Source: Meandrina meandrites | Lineage: Eukaryota > Cnidaria > Anthozoa > Scleractinia > Meandrinidae | Direction: 5' to 3' | NCBI GenBank assembly: GCA_963693305.1 | Contig: OY855908.1 | Location: forward strand, 19,114,993 to 19,178,992 | Length of the DNA: 64,000 nucleotides | Shown here: piece by piece, positions 11,601-24,100 of the stretch | Layout of the letters: every line of letters begins with the position of its first letter | How positions within the stretch are numbered: the first letter of the stretch is position 1 | The notes under the pieces: generated by a model | The model's input: the letters and a program-made list of their open reading frames with translations, nothing else | Database searches by the model: none | What the model was told of the DNA's origin: nothing | Made by a program: the position numbers and the translations under genes

Positions 11601-14600
11601 TTGCAGGGGGTCTGGGAAAGAGTGAGTTATAAGAACTAATGCACCAGTCATTTGAAATCCCCAGGACCCCCAACTCGGGCATGAGCGGGGTAAAAGCGGG
11701 GCTTTCACTTGAGATTCACTCCATTTTCGTTCCCCGTTAGGCAGGGGATGCGCCAGAAATCACGGCCTTCACATGCTGGACTGGGGAATAAGCGGGGCAG
11801 TCACTCCATGCTCAGCGGTTTGAATTATTTATGTTGACTCACTTGGTTGATTGGTTGCTTTGCGGTATTTTGGTTAAATTCGCTGCCTTTAGCGAGAAGT
11901 AAAAATTGTTTTGTAAAGTGTTATACCAGAATTCAAAGAAGGCTATCTTGGCAGAAGATATTCAAAGTCTGGTGACGAAAGGTAGGCTTATTTCAATGAT
12001 ATGGTATTGATAAGTATGCTTGAGTCATTCCAGACGTCAGAAGACTGTCTTGCTATTGAGTTTCAGTTTGCTGTGACCTTGCATTTCGTAACGTCAAGTT
12101 GTAAAACAGAAAAAGTTCTTAATAACCTTTATTAAAAATAATAAATTGATTTGGCAGTAGTCGTCTTCTTCCTTGTCCATCGAGGGGCCTTTGCAAGTGT
12201 ATTGCTAGCTACTCTGAAATCAACGTGTTAATTTCACGGCGGGAGAGGACAAAACATGGACCCCCTCTTTGGACCGGGTCCATGGACCCCCTTCATGGAC
12301 CAGGTCCATGGACCCCCTCCATGGACCGGGTCCATGGACCCCCATTTTTTTTTATTATTTTTCTGTTTCATTTCCTGTTTTCTGTTTTCTTCTATTTGTC
12401 TTTTTTTTTAACGAAAAAAAAAAAGAAAATTAGAAGAAAAAAGAAATAAAATTAAAGCACACAAAGCCAAATCACACGGACCCCTCATTTTTTTCATTTT
12501 TTGTTTCCTATTTTTTCTATTTTCATTCTTTTTAACGAAAAAAAATAGAAAAAATAATAAAAAATGTAAACCACACAAAGCTAGTCTCCTCCGCAGCCGT
12601 CGTGTGGGCTCATCACGCAACGCTCCCTCCCCCACCAGTTGGGGGAGGGAGCGTTGCGTGACGAGCCCAAACAACGGCCGCGAAGGAGACTAACACAAAG
12701 CCAAATCACAGTGATTTCTTATTTTTAATATAACTAGTAGTAATCAGCTATTAGGGGAGTGCGTTCGACCTAAGATGGAGAGTCAGGTAGTAGCAAAGGA
12801 GCAAGGTTGTTGGCAAACTATGCAATTTAATATGCCTCAAATGGCATGTGACATTCACAAAGCAGAAACGTACAAAGTCATAAATGAATGGGCAATTTGC
12901 ATTCATTTTTACACTAAAATTCATATGGAATAGAAATGAATTATCATGTACACGACAAATAATTATTTATTTCACTTTAGTTGTTTAATATCTTTTGGCA
13001 CTACACAGAGCACTACACAACTTCTAAAACTCCACAGACTACAAATACTTTCACTTCAATTTGAAAATAGATCGAGGCACAGCACATCAACTTTTCGTTC
13101 ATAGTCAATACACTCATAATATTCAATAATGATTTCCTCATCAAAATGCCTAAACATTCTGCGAATAACTATAAAATACAAATTCAAAGAAGCGATAAAA
13201 CAATTTTGATCCTTATTGTACTCACTCGTTTTACATGAAATGCTAACGATTTGAAATTTTAGCTAGTTTTGTGAATCGTTTTGCATGCAAACACGCTGGT
13301 TTACCTTGCCTATAAAACAACGAATCGAGTTACTCGATTTCCACTCCTTTTACGACGTTCGGTGGCTGATTGAAACTCTTCTACCTTGGATGAAAACCCT
13401 CCAAACTGCAGCGATAACAGACCATAACAGGACGGACAATTTTGTCGAGAGAAATCACTCCAAACAGCAAAACAGAAGCACATGGCATGGAGATGACGTC
13501 ATTCGCCCCTGAAAAATTTTCTGGGGGGGCCAAATTGACAACGTCGTATAGTCCATAAAAGCAAGAGTTTTTCTCGATTAGGGTGCGTTCTCCTTCGTTG
13601 AACGCAATTAATGATAATAATTAATCAACTTTTCAAAAATAAAGCTACAACAGTCTCTGGCTAGGCCGGACAAAGACAAGTATGTCATCTGTGATAAGAT
13701 CAATACATCTTGCAACAGTATTAATGAAAAAGCCGGGCCCGACATTGCAAATATAAATGCAAGCAATTAACATTTTCATGGAATATTTCAGACCTTGTCC
13801 TTCCAGAGCGAACACTTTGAGAACTTAAAGCATATCTTGCAAATAGAAAGGATCCAAAAAACCGCATTTATAGCGAAATGTGTGGCAAATTATGGGGTTT
13901 GAGGTGGCAACCTTTACAAACAGGAAACTGTGCAGACCTATATATAAACCTCTAGACATTTGCTTGACCACAGTCTTACGGCTCTACTCAACTAAAAGTG
14001 CCTCCAAATGATACAACATAAAGTACCCTTCAGAAACAAGTGAGAAGCTTCAAAGGTCAAAAGACCGAACACAATACGGCCAATGTACAAATTTCACGAA
14101 CGTAGGAGTCGTGAAGGCCTGTCACCTTTATCATACCAATCATCAACAAAAACATTTTGTCCCGCAAAACAAAGACATTTTGTCCCACTGTTGCAGCCGC
14201 CCTCCTCGCGTCGCCAGCAAAAAAACAACAAAGTAGTATTTCTTTACAACTTATTTTGAATGATGGAAAAATAGGGTGTCCATGGACCCAGTCATTGTGA
14301 TTTGGCTTTGTGTGATTTATTTTTTTATAAAAAAATAGAAAAATAGTAAAAAAAAAAGAAAACAAGAAATGAAAAATAAAAAAATAAATAAAAAAATAGG
14401 GGGTCCATGGACCATGGACCCGGTCTATGAAGGGGGTCCATGGACCCGGTCCAAAGAGGGGGTCCATGGACCAGGGGTCCATGTTTTGTCCTCTCCCTTT
14501 CACGGCTACCGATGTTTTTATCTTCCCTTATTGTCATCCATTGTTGTGCTTGGCAAAAACAAGTTTTCTACAAAAGATTACTTTTTTATACCATGTGTGT

Positions 14601-15030
14601 GGATCATGTGGGGGCGGGGGAATTCACCATTCACTTTTCTCCCGGGCACCGGGGACTTCACTTGCAAAAAAAGTGAATGTCCCGCTCATGCCCGAAGGAG
14701 GTGGGGGTCGGTGGTTTTAAATGCATTGATTTTCTATCGATCAGCCCTTTCCATCTGTAACCTTTACTAGTTTTAGTGTTCACCCTGTTTGAAGGTTCGT
14801 ACAGAAACTTAACCCTTTAATTATAATCTGTTCATTTTGGAGAGCCATATGGAAACGAAAGCCGATCAACCCGATCAACTCTCGCAATTGGCTTATACTA
14901 GCTTTGACTATCTTTGTTGCTGGAAAACGGATAAGATTCTTCCTTTGAACTGAGTCCCTACCTTAACTGGTGATACAATTTTCAACTCCTTTAAAATTCT
15001 TCGAAGAACTTGCAATCGAGGAGAGACCAT
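8649..15030 (-). CDS. FMC1: FMC1-like mitochondrial ATP synthase assembly factor (4 exons)
   Basis: FMC1 acts in the mitochondrial matrix in assembly of the F1 part of ATP synthase (family knowledge). On the minus strand the exons are 14962-15030 (ATG at 15028-15030), 10856-10891, 10213-10326 and 8649-8768 (TAG at 8649-8651). They splice in frame to 112 residues, close to the 113 of human FMC1. The C-terminal PVEEVAGLVGFKLPKQ and the central YYLCLLKSQR match the family's most conserved stretches; the N terminus has an LRRILKEL helix. Donors are GTAGGG, GTGAGT and GTGAGT; the last acceptor is TTTGCAG. The 36-nt exon 2 is least certain, since its acceptor lies on a MITE end and that of exon 3 (GAAAGTCAG) is weak. 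Introns 1 and 3 carry transposon insertions. The start faces IGBP1. Confidence 0.85.
8938..10179. mobile_element. Non-autonomous Mutator-like element A with 9-bp target duplication
   Basis: The element is 1242 bp. Its arms begin TAGCCTG and match for about 60 bp, including CCCGCTCCCCTC and GGGGAGGGAACGTCTG. The direct repeat AGGCAATGC flanks it exactly (8929-8937 and 10180-10188). Internal sequence is related to elements at 12241-14497, 19960-21819 and 21991-22890. An internal minus-strand frame near 9676-9999 has CxxC pairs and may be a decayed coding fragment. It lies in FMC1 intron 3. Confidence 0.9.
10892..11114. mobile_element. MITE with CTGGTTGTTC ends in FMC1 intron 1
   Basis: The arms (CTGGTTGTTCAAAGC at left; CTGGGTTGTTTGAAAGC when the right end is reverse-complemented) extend about 37 bp with mismatches. 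The left terminal CTG is, on the minus strand, the CAG used as the acceptor of FMC1 exon 2. Related ends occur in the MITE at 4872-4997. Confidence 0.75.
11115..11660. other. FMC1 intron 1 sequence without recognised gene
   Basis: I see no gene here. There are short repeats of CTCCCAG/GAGTCTC around 11120-11175 and a C-rich run near 11555-11575. Confidence 0.5.
12241..14497. mobile_element. Non-autonomous Mutator-like element B with GGTCCATGGACC-array ends
   Basis: The element is 2257 bp. Both ends begin GGGAGAGGACAAAACATGG and continue into several copies of the palindrome GGTCCATGGACC. The 9-bp direct repeat TTTCACGGC flanks it exactly (12232-12240, 14498-14506). The internal 13640-14270 part matches element C and, more distantly, A and D. 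It carries a stretch of about 0.85 kb (roughly 12750-13610) that C lacks. Frames over its ends are translations of the palindromic array, not genes. Confidence 0.92.
12582..12692. mobile_element. 111-bp foldback element inside B with 9-bp target duplication
   Basis: The near-perfect hairpin starts TAGTCTCC and ends GGAGACTA, with CGCTCCCTCCCCCA in the apex arms. The direct repeat ACACAAAGC flanks it exactly (12573-12581, 12693-12701). The same insertion is at the same place in element C, so it entered a common ancestor of B and C. Confidence 0.88.
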
Positions 15031-15149
15031 TTTGATTTGGAAAGATTTTTGAGACTGCACACTCTATCAATAGCGGCTAACTTTAGTCCGGGATTGTTCC
15101 TTATGTAACAGCACATTGTGTCCAAGAGAGCTGTCAACTCAAATTAAAC
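15031..15149. promoter_or_regulatory. Putative bidirectional FMC1/IGBP1 promoter
   Basis: The start codons of the two divergent genes are 119 bp apart, so both 5' UTRs and the shared promoter must overlap in or near this stretch. No TATA box is evident. This is inferred from gene arrangement only. Confidence 0.6.
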
Positions 15150-18100
15150 ATGGCGGCCGAGTGTGTTGATGATGGTGTCTCTTTGAAAGATGCTTTTGAA
15201 CAAGGCTTTTTATTACATAGTCAATTAGAAGATGATGATGAACCAAGCTCCTCGGAGGTATTCCAGGTAATGTTTATTTATTTTAAGGGTTTTAAACTTG
15301 ATTTGATTTGTTTATATGTTGATCTATGTTCGTTGAAATTCTGCAGAATATTGCTAAAAGTGCCCCTGTATTCTTTAATCGTAATTTCCTCAAGCTTAAA
15401 TGTATATGGAACTAAGAAATTCCCTTTTTCATATTTTCTTTTAATATCATTATGTGGCCCTTACTTACGTGGACTACCTGTCATACCAGAGCACCATGGA
15501 GTATTTTTTATTACACGTGACAAATAGGAGAATTCGAAAGAAAAGGGATAATAATTGGGAGATTCAGCGACATTTGTATTCTAGTGAAAAGCGACAGCGA
15601 CATTTGTCCCTAACCCAAAAAGCGACAGGTACTGGGTTGAAAACCTAGCGACAAAGCGACATTGGAAACCTCCTTGGAAGGCCTCAATTGAATCTACCAA
15701 GCTATTAACACTCAACTGATATGTCAACCAAGTACAGTGGAATCCCAGTTTCTTGAACCTCAAATTGCAACGGAACCCAAAATTGGTTTGAGAAATCTGG
15801 AGTGTGGATAATCATGGGTAAAATGTCAGTGAAACATGGCTGAGGGTTGAGTTATCAGCAGGTTTAAGAAATTAAGATTTTCCACTGTATCAACAGAGTA
15901 TAGGATCTTTGAGGATATTCCTACATGTATAAAGAATTATTACGGATAATTATCACTAGTCTAATTTCCAGAGGTGAATATAGGAATGGACATTCTAATT
16001 GGTTGAGAAGCTCTGGTTTGTGATGCTATATTCCCCCCAGGAGGCACTGAATATAGCATTTCAGGGCTCAGTTACTAAGCTACGTCACCTTTGCCATCCA
16101 GGCAAGTAAACATGGCAGCATTTCCTGAATGAAATTTTCGCTCATTCGAAAGAAATCACTCCAAGACCGGGATATTCAATACATTAAGAATTTTGGAAAT
16201 TGACTGCCAAGGCTTTTGGATCAAAAACATTTTCAAGAGATGGTTCTCAAGGCAGTAGATTTGGTGGTAAACATGGTGGTTTTGTAGATTGAAAGCGGCC
16301 ATGTCAGAGAAAAGTTCTCTTTAATCTGGAGCTACTCATTTCAAGAGGACTTGTACAATTGCTCAGAAGTCACCAAAAGGTTAACCAAAGGTACCAGATA
16401 TCTGTCTTTTTCCTAGCCTTTGTTTTGTTCCATTTTATTGCTTAAACTAACGTTTGAATTCTGGTTTGCAATCAATGAATTGAACTTGTTACACATATGC
16501 AAGCGAGCACTTGTGTTTGTTGTTTCTGTGTTTTCTTTATTTTGTAGTTCTTCATATTCACCTCTAAAAACTAGACTTAAACAATTATTCGCCTCAGTCT
16601 CAAAGAATCTTGGCGAATATTCCCCTTGACTTTGTCTGGGGGAATATTCACTGAGATTCACTTCGCTTTTGGCAAATAATTGTTAAATGTTGTGTTTCTG
16701 ACTCAGTAAAAGAAAATGCAACTAATAGCTTCAAACCTAAATGCCTAGGCATTCTATCCAGGGTATCCATGCAGTCAATTAGCCCCTAAGATATTAGCCC
16801 TGTGTCCACTGAGTCCACAACTTGACCACGAGATAGGCTAATGTTCTGTTAATTTTTGGTAACTTTGGTTTGTGTATTTGATTGAATATGCAAAGCATCA
16901 CCATATTTTGAAAGCATCTTATTTGTAAAAGCTGTCAGAGTTAAAAAAGGGTAATTTACTGAGTTTAAAGACAAGTTTTATTTGGGAGCTAATCAACTTA
17001 CTAGGGTCTAGTTGACTTCAGTTGACTACTGGCCTCAGCACTAATCATCTTGGGGGCTAATCGATCTACATTCCTATCCAGGGGTAAATGTAGTAACAAT
17101 ATTCCTATTCCTTTGGTCATGCTAAAGCAACCAAGGGTAAGCTTTAGAAGGGTTGCCCACTTCGGTCAAAGTGCAGGCTTGTAGGGGTGGTGAATGGTCC
17201 CCTAAAAACCTCACCTTTTTTGGTGATGCCTTCTCTAAGTTTTTATTTCTTTTACAAGGCTAAGAAATTAGAGTCTCTGGTTCTCATAAAGTAAACTAAG
17301 AAGCAAATTTTCCATTTGCCACCACAACTTTAACTTTATATCTTTATACAATGTATATTACTAATAGTGAAGGGAGTTCACTGATTCTATTCACTCTGTT
17401 CTGTTTTTTGCAGAATAAGGTCACTGCAGCTGTGAATCATTTTGTGCATGCTACAGAAATGGTCAATAGTTTAGCTTTGTTTAGTAGAAATGAAGAATTA
17501 AGTGAGGTACCAACTTCAGAGTTAAGGTGAGTACAAAATAGTACTTTATTGTTAATGCAACAACACATGAAAGGTCTTGCTTCCTCAAACAGCCTAGTCT
17601 ACCTGCCAACCTTTCAAAGGCGTGAGAGTACCATCTCCACATTTCCAAAGATGTTCCAACCTTTTCTGGAGATTTCCGAAGATGTCCCAATGACTTCCAA
17701 GCAATCCCTAAGGGCACTGAAGATATTCTGACAACTTTCAAACATTGCCAATGTGTGTGAAATCAACTCAAACACGAACAATGATGCCTATTTTCTGGAT
17801 TATTTTTCGTCAAAATTGAATTGAATTTACATTAACCGGTAATCAAATTTACTTTAAAAAGTACTGGTATGCAAAAAGGGAATTTACTGCTATGATACAT
17901 AATCACTTTTAAATCACTGTTAGTATTTATTTTCCTTTTCTCAGATTTTTTTTGCTGCCTGCATTTCTCGGAGATCTGTTCCTTAAACAAATGGGGTCTG
18001 ATAGAATGACTACGCTTAACATTGCAAAGGTTTGTTGTAAGCAGATTCATGTTATAAATTGGCTAATGTTTAGTGCAACAGAGAAATTTTGTACCATTTT

Positions 18101-21100
18101 ATTATAAATATAATTGACGGGCTGGGGCATTACCAGGCTATGTCAAATTTTTGACCATTTTTTATGTTTTGTCAGATTTGCCAAATTTTATGCATGTTTA
18201 TGCTGGTTTCATTGCTTGGAGAAACAAAAAGTTTCTTTTGTTTTCTTCTCATGAAATGAGAAGAAAACATTAATCTCTCGTTAGACATTTACTGTATAGT
18301 TTTGCTGTACATTTTCACTTGTCATTTGTATTTTGACTTACCCTTCTTGCCCCCCTAAAATACTACAAGACTTGTAAAAATATACAACAGTTCTACACAC
18401 TAAAATGTCTAAATAACATATATGTATTTCTTGTTTAAAATAATAATTATTGTTTATAATAATAATTCTTAAATAGTTTGAATGAGTCTTTCTGTGTTTT
18501 AGCGATTTCTTTTTTGTTTTGACCACTGTACTTTTTTCACATATTAGGTTTACTTTATAGACTATTTAAAAAGATGCAAAAACTATGGAGTTACTGATAT
18601 GGTGAGTTTCACTGATGACAATGTTGCGCTTAGTCCTTCTGTTTACAATCATGAATAAATGCCTAACTTGTAGTGTTTTGAAATAGCTGTTGTTTAAATA
18701 TCATGTCATCATAATATCAAACAGATATACTTAAATAGTGTACTGTGAGAAAGCATTAGATTACTGTTTCATTGCATCTCTCTTTCAGTGCTGTACTTAT
18801 TGACTACAATATACTGTCCAAAGACCCCAAAAATTGTCCAACTCTGCTTACTCATTTGGTTGTTTTCAATCATTAGCTGTGGTCACACTATATACTTTTT
18901 CCCTAGGGAGAACTTTTGATGGTTTATGGAGGGAAACTGAAATTTAGAAGTGTGATCATTTCCCATAGTGGAAGGACCGTGACAGCCCCTTATGAAACTT
19001 GACATTTGACTTGGCCACCCCTCCCTGGACTATTTTGCATTAATTGCATATTATGGGATGTTTGCCTCATTAACCATGTGCTTAATTACTCAAAGACATA
19101 CATGTATGCATGTGTTTGTAGTTCAAGGTTTTCAAGAGAAATTGTGTAATATTTTCACTCATAGGCAAAACACTTCAAAATACATTGTGAACTGAACACA
19201 TTTAACTGGAGCGATAACTCAAGGGAAAAGGGAAAAACTTCAAACCCTCTGCTGTGGCCACACACTAGCACTAGAAAACAAAAGCGCATGTTTTCTATTT
19301 CTTGATTCAGAAACAAGTTGCCAAATACAGTAGGTTGTAACTAATATATGTGTTATTAAATTGTGCTTACCTTGCAAAGGACCTCTCAAGATACACTGAA
19401 ACGTCAAATGTGCCTGAAGTGAAAGAAAAAAGTATTAATCAGATGGCCAACAGTCGTCAAGAAAAAATAGCAAGATATAAAGAACAAAAAGAACAGGAAA
19501 GAAGGCTTAAGGTAAAAATAGTGTTTAATTCTCATTTAAGGAAGTTTGTTTGTGTCGAAAAAGTCAGCTGATCATGACCCCATGCACTTCAACTATTGCA
19601 ACAAAAGCAACCCCAATAAAGGTGGCATGAAAACAATTGTTTTCTGCTCAAGTTAGGTGAGCCAAGAGAAAATATTTTTGGTCCTTTGTCATTTTGCTGG
19701 AACCATGCTGGACTGGGTAAAGATGTCATGACCTCAAGCCCATCAATCTGTCTCACTCCTTCAATAAGCTTGTGTTATCATACCACCATATTGCCCTGCA
19801 GGTGCTATCCTATATAAAAACATAATGGAAGTTGTCATGTGTAGGCCCGACCAGGTGGGTTGACGTGAACTGGTCTGGCCCTACACACATCAACAATTTA
19901 TTTCACACCTGCAATTATGAACATTCACCAAAATGTTTTCACAAAATTTGCAGGAAAATGGGAGGGAACAAAACATGGACCCCTGGTCCATGGACCCCCT
20001 CTTTGGACCGGGTCCATGGACCCCCTTCATGGACCAGGTCCATGGACCCCCTCCATGGACCGGGTCCATGGACCCCCATTTTTTTATTTTTTTATTTTTC
20101 TGTTTCATTTCCTGTTTTCTGTTTTCTTCTATTTGTCTTCTTTATTTTTTTAACGAAAAGAAAAAAAGAAAATTAGAAGAAAAAAGAAATAAAATTAAAG
20201 CACACAAAGCCAAATCACATGGACCCCTCATTTTTTTCATTTTTTGTTTCCTATTTTTTCTATCTTCATTCTTTTTAACGAAAAAATAGAAAAAATAATA
20301 AAAAAATAAAAGTAAAACACACAAAGCTAGTCTCCTTCGCAGCCGTTGTGTGGGCTCATCATGCAACGCTCCCTCCCCCACCAGTTGGGGGAGGGAGCGT
20401 TGCGTGACGAGCCCAAACAACGGCTGTGAAGTAGACTGACACAAAGCCAAATCACAGTGATTTCTTATTTTTAATATAATTAATGATAATAATTAATCAA
20501 CTGGTAGTTTTTTTTCAAAAATAAAGCTACAACAGTCTCTGGCTAGGCCGGACAAAGACAAGTATGTCATCTGTGATAAGATCAATACATCTTGCAACAG
20601 TATTAATGAAAAAGCCGGGCCCGGCATTGCAAATATAAATGCAAGCAATTAACATTTTCACGGACTATTTCAGACATTGTCCTTCCAGAGCGAACACTTT
20701 GAGAACTTAAAGCATATCTTGCAAATAGAAAGGATCCAAAAAACCGCATTTATAGCGAAATGTGTGGCAAATTATGGGGCTTGAGGTGGCAAACTTTACA
20801 AACAGGAAACTGTGCAGACCTATATATAAACCTCTAGACATTTGCTTGACCACAGTCTTACGGCTCTACTCAACTAAAAGTGCCTCCAAATGATACAACA
20901 TAAAGTGCCCTTCAGAAACAAGTGAGAAGCTTCAAAGGTCAAAAGACCGAACACAATACGGCCAATGTACAAATTTCACGAACGTAGGAGTCGTGAAGGC
21001 CTGTCACCTTTATCATACCAATCATCAACAAAAACATTTTGTCCCGCAAAACAAAGACATTTTGTCCCACTGTTGCAGCCGCCCGCCTTGCGTCGCCAGC

Positions 21101-24100
21101 AAAAAACAACAAAGTAGTATTTCTTTACAACTTATTTTGAAAGATGGAAAAATAGGGTGACAAATGAAAGCAAGGGACCGCGGACGAAAATGCTGCTGGT
21201 GTACGTAGGAGCTACTGACAGCTCTAATCAGCCAAAAATAAAATACAAAGACAATAAACTGCAAGGCTGACACTACGTAGAAATGAAAAGCCTTAACGGG
21301 ACAACGACATGATAGAGTCCAAACTGAAAGCCAAAAATGCAAACTCTGGACAGCTGTCTCGACCTGATTGGGTCTCGTCAGCAGAGTGTATGCCGCACAG
21401 AATAGAACAACTAGCGTGAAGACAGTTGTCTATAAAGTGCTCGCTGGTAATGGCAATCCGAGAGGGCTCAAATTTGAAAGCCCGCCCATTGACAACAGCC
21501 GCGTGACTATTACTCAATAGGCCAAGAATTCGAAATATCATGTCGTTGTCGCGATAAGGGAAGTGAGGATAGCCAGAACTATAGGGTGTCCATGGACCCA
21601 GTCATTGTGATTTGGCTTTGTGCGATTTATTTTTTTATAAAAAAAAAATAGAAAAATAGTAAAAAAAAATGAAAACAAGAAATGAAAAATAAAATAAATA
21701 AATAAATAAAAAAATAAATAAAAAATAGGGGGTCCATGGACTGGGTCTATGAAGGGGGTCCATGGACCCGGTCCAGAGAGGGGGTCCATGGACCAGGGGT
21801 CCATGTTTTGTCCTCTCCCCAGGAAAATCGAACTCAATAATGGTGGTATAATAACTGATTGACTGAGTTGGCCTGAAGTATGTAAACAAATTCATATTTG
21901 AACTGTGGATAGATGTAATTAAGTAAAGAAATTATCTTCACGTGAAATTGCAAAGAAAGAAGCTGAAAAAATTTAGAGCTTCAATGGGATTAGCCTGCGT
22001 CTCAGACGTAATCTAACCCCGGTTAGTAACGTCTGCGAAGCAGTGCTGAGATCCCTGTTCTGGACCCCTGACAGACTCAACGAATTACCGGAAGTACATT
22101 TCGAATTTCCTTTCAACTTGACATTACCATTGCCGAATCCTGCTGTGTGTCCATTGTATGGTTACAAGACTTTGTAACAACGTTTGTGATATTTGTTGTC
22201 TTTCGACTGTTCGCTTATCACTTGTTTCTGAAGGGCACTATATGCTGTATTATTATGAGACAATGCAAGTTAAAAAGAGCCGAAAAACGGTGGTCTTATC
22301 TACTCTAGTAAGTGTCTACAGGTACAGTCAAGCTCTGTAATAATTTGCCACATGTTTCCCTAGTGCGGCTTGTATTGGCTCCTTATATTTGCAAGATATG
22401 CTTTAAGCTTTCGCAAAGTTTGTTCTGAAAGAACAAGGTCTGAAATAATCCATGAAAATTTTGTTGTGGTGCCGAGTCCGGCTGTTTAATTGTTGCAAGA
22501 TGCGTTGCTTGGTTTAACGGATGACATATTACCATGTTATTAATCTTTTCCACCAAATGGTTTAGTTCAGGCAAGACCATTGTTTCAATCATCCATACAA
22601 CTGCTTGAAAGGCTTATTTTCTTTTCTTTGCTAACTGCGGCCATTGTCACAATTTTCACGTTCGCTTTCTGCTTGCTTTCTCCCCTTTCTGTTCGCTTCC
22701 AGTGCTAATAAACTCCAGGGAAATGCCTATCAGTGCAAAATACGGCTCATCGAACAATGGCTTTTTTAACAAGCCAATCATGGCGCATACTCAAATCCTG
22801 GTACACAGTTGGGGGCTTAGAACAAGAATTTCGGCGCTGATTCACAGACGGACTTAACCAAGGGTTTAGTTTCGTCTGTGGCGCAGGCTACAATGGGATC
22901 TGATCCCATGACCTTCGCAACACAAGTGCGAAGCTCTACCAATTGAGCTATGAGTCCACATATTGAGAAGAAGCAATTGTGTGGCTTCATAGCTCAACTG
23001 GTAGAGCATCACACCAGTATCATGGAGGTCACAGGTTCAAATCCTGTTAAAGCCCTTAAAGTTTGCAGGCTTCTTTCTTTGTAATTTCACTGCAAGAATC
23101 ATTACAGTCTTTACTTTACATCTATCTGCAGTCAGATCAAATATAAATTATTTCATAACTTCATATCATTCTATTCTTTCACAGGAAAATAAGAACTCAC
23201 AAATTGTTTACTTTTCTCCCAATGTGAAGCTTCATAGCTCAGTTTCAAGGATCATTTCTTTTCTTTTGACTGAGTTGGGTCAGGCTGTATAGACAACTAA
23301 TTGGCTCTCAGTCATTTTGCACAGACCTCACTTTGCTCAGTATGCACACCATGACCTCGAGACAGATATTTTCCTATCCAGACCTCCTTTTAAGTCAATT
23401 ATTTCATATATATGGGTTATCAGGTCAAAATATTGATCACACCATATCTACCAAGGGGATGGTAATGCTCATGTGGTGCTAATTGCGATATTGAGACCAG
23501 GAGAAATTCAGCAAGATAACAAGTTCACTACTTGAGCTACATGTTTCAACAATGAAATCCTTGGCTTACATTTATATAAACTATAGGAAAACATGGTTTA
23601 CTATTGTTATCAAGTAATTTTATTTTCCAGGTTGTTTCCCATCATAACAATCAATGGCTATTGCCTTTTCTGTTCCTTCAGCTGTTGTTTGAAACTCAGA
23701 TATCGCCAATGTGTAATTGGTTTGATTACTTTGTTTGTAGGAACTCAAAAGCATTCTCAAAGAATCATCTACAGCTGATGAAGATAGTCAGGTACCTGAA
23801 ATTTGTAATCTGCATTTGTTTTTTAACAACTACTGATATTTTGGAAATGTGTAAAGCTTCCAAAGGAGTGAACTGATTTATGTTTTGGGAGAACATGATA
23901 CCTATTTTTTTATTTTATTTTATTTATTCCATTCTAAAATTACAAAGGTAAATATAAAGTAAACAAGTAGAAGAAGAGAAATGGAAAAGGGCAAAAATAT
24001 AGCTAGCTAATTAGATGCCCTTGTTTTAAATGACAATAATAATTAGCATAAAAAAGTTAACTTAACATAGGAGAGGAAGAGGTATGAATTACTGAGCAAA

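Larger units (their letters stand above)
11661..14714. mobile_element. Outer TIR element E, interrupted by element B
   Basis: Left end 11661-11694 and right end 14688-14714 match in inverted orientation around GACCCCCA and CGGGCATGAGCGGG. Removing element B and one of its 9-bp repeats leaves about 0.79 kb, a plausible non-autonomous element. No confident target duplication was seen. Confidence 0.55.

Noticed and set aside
12225..12449. Open frames rich in Gly-Pro-Trp-Thr at the ends of elements B and C (also 14369-14770, 19832-20289, 21538-21895)
   Set aside because: They are translations of the GGTCCATGGACC array on either strand and of neighbouring A/T-rich DNA.
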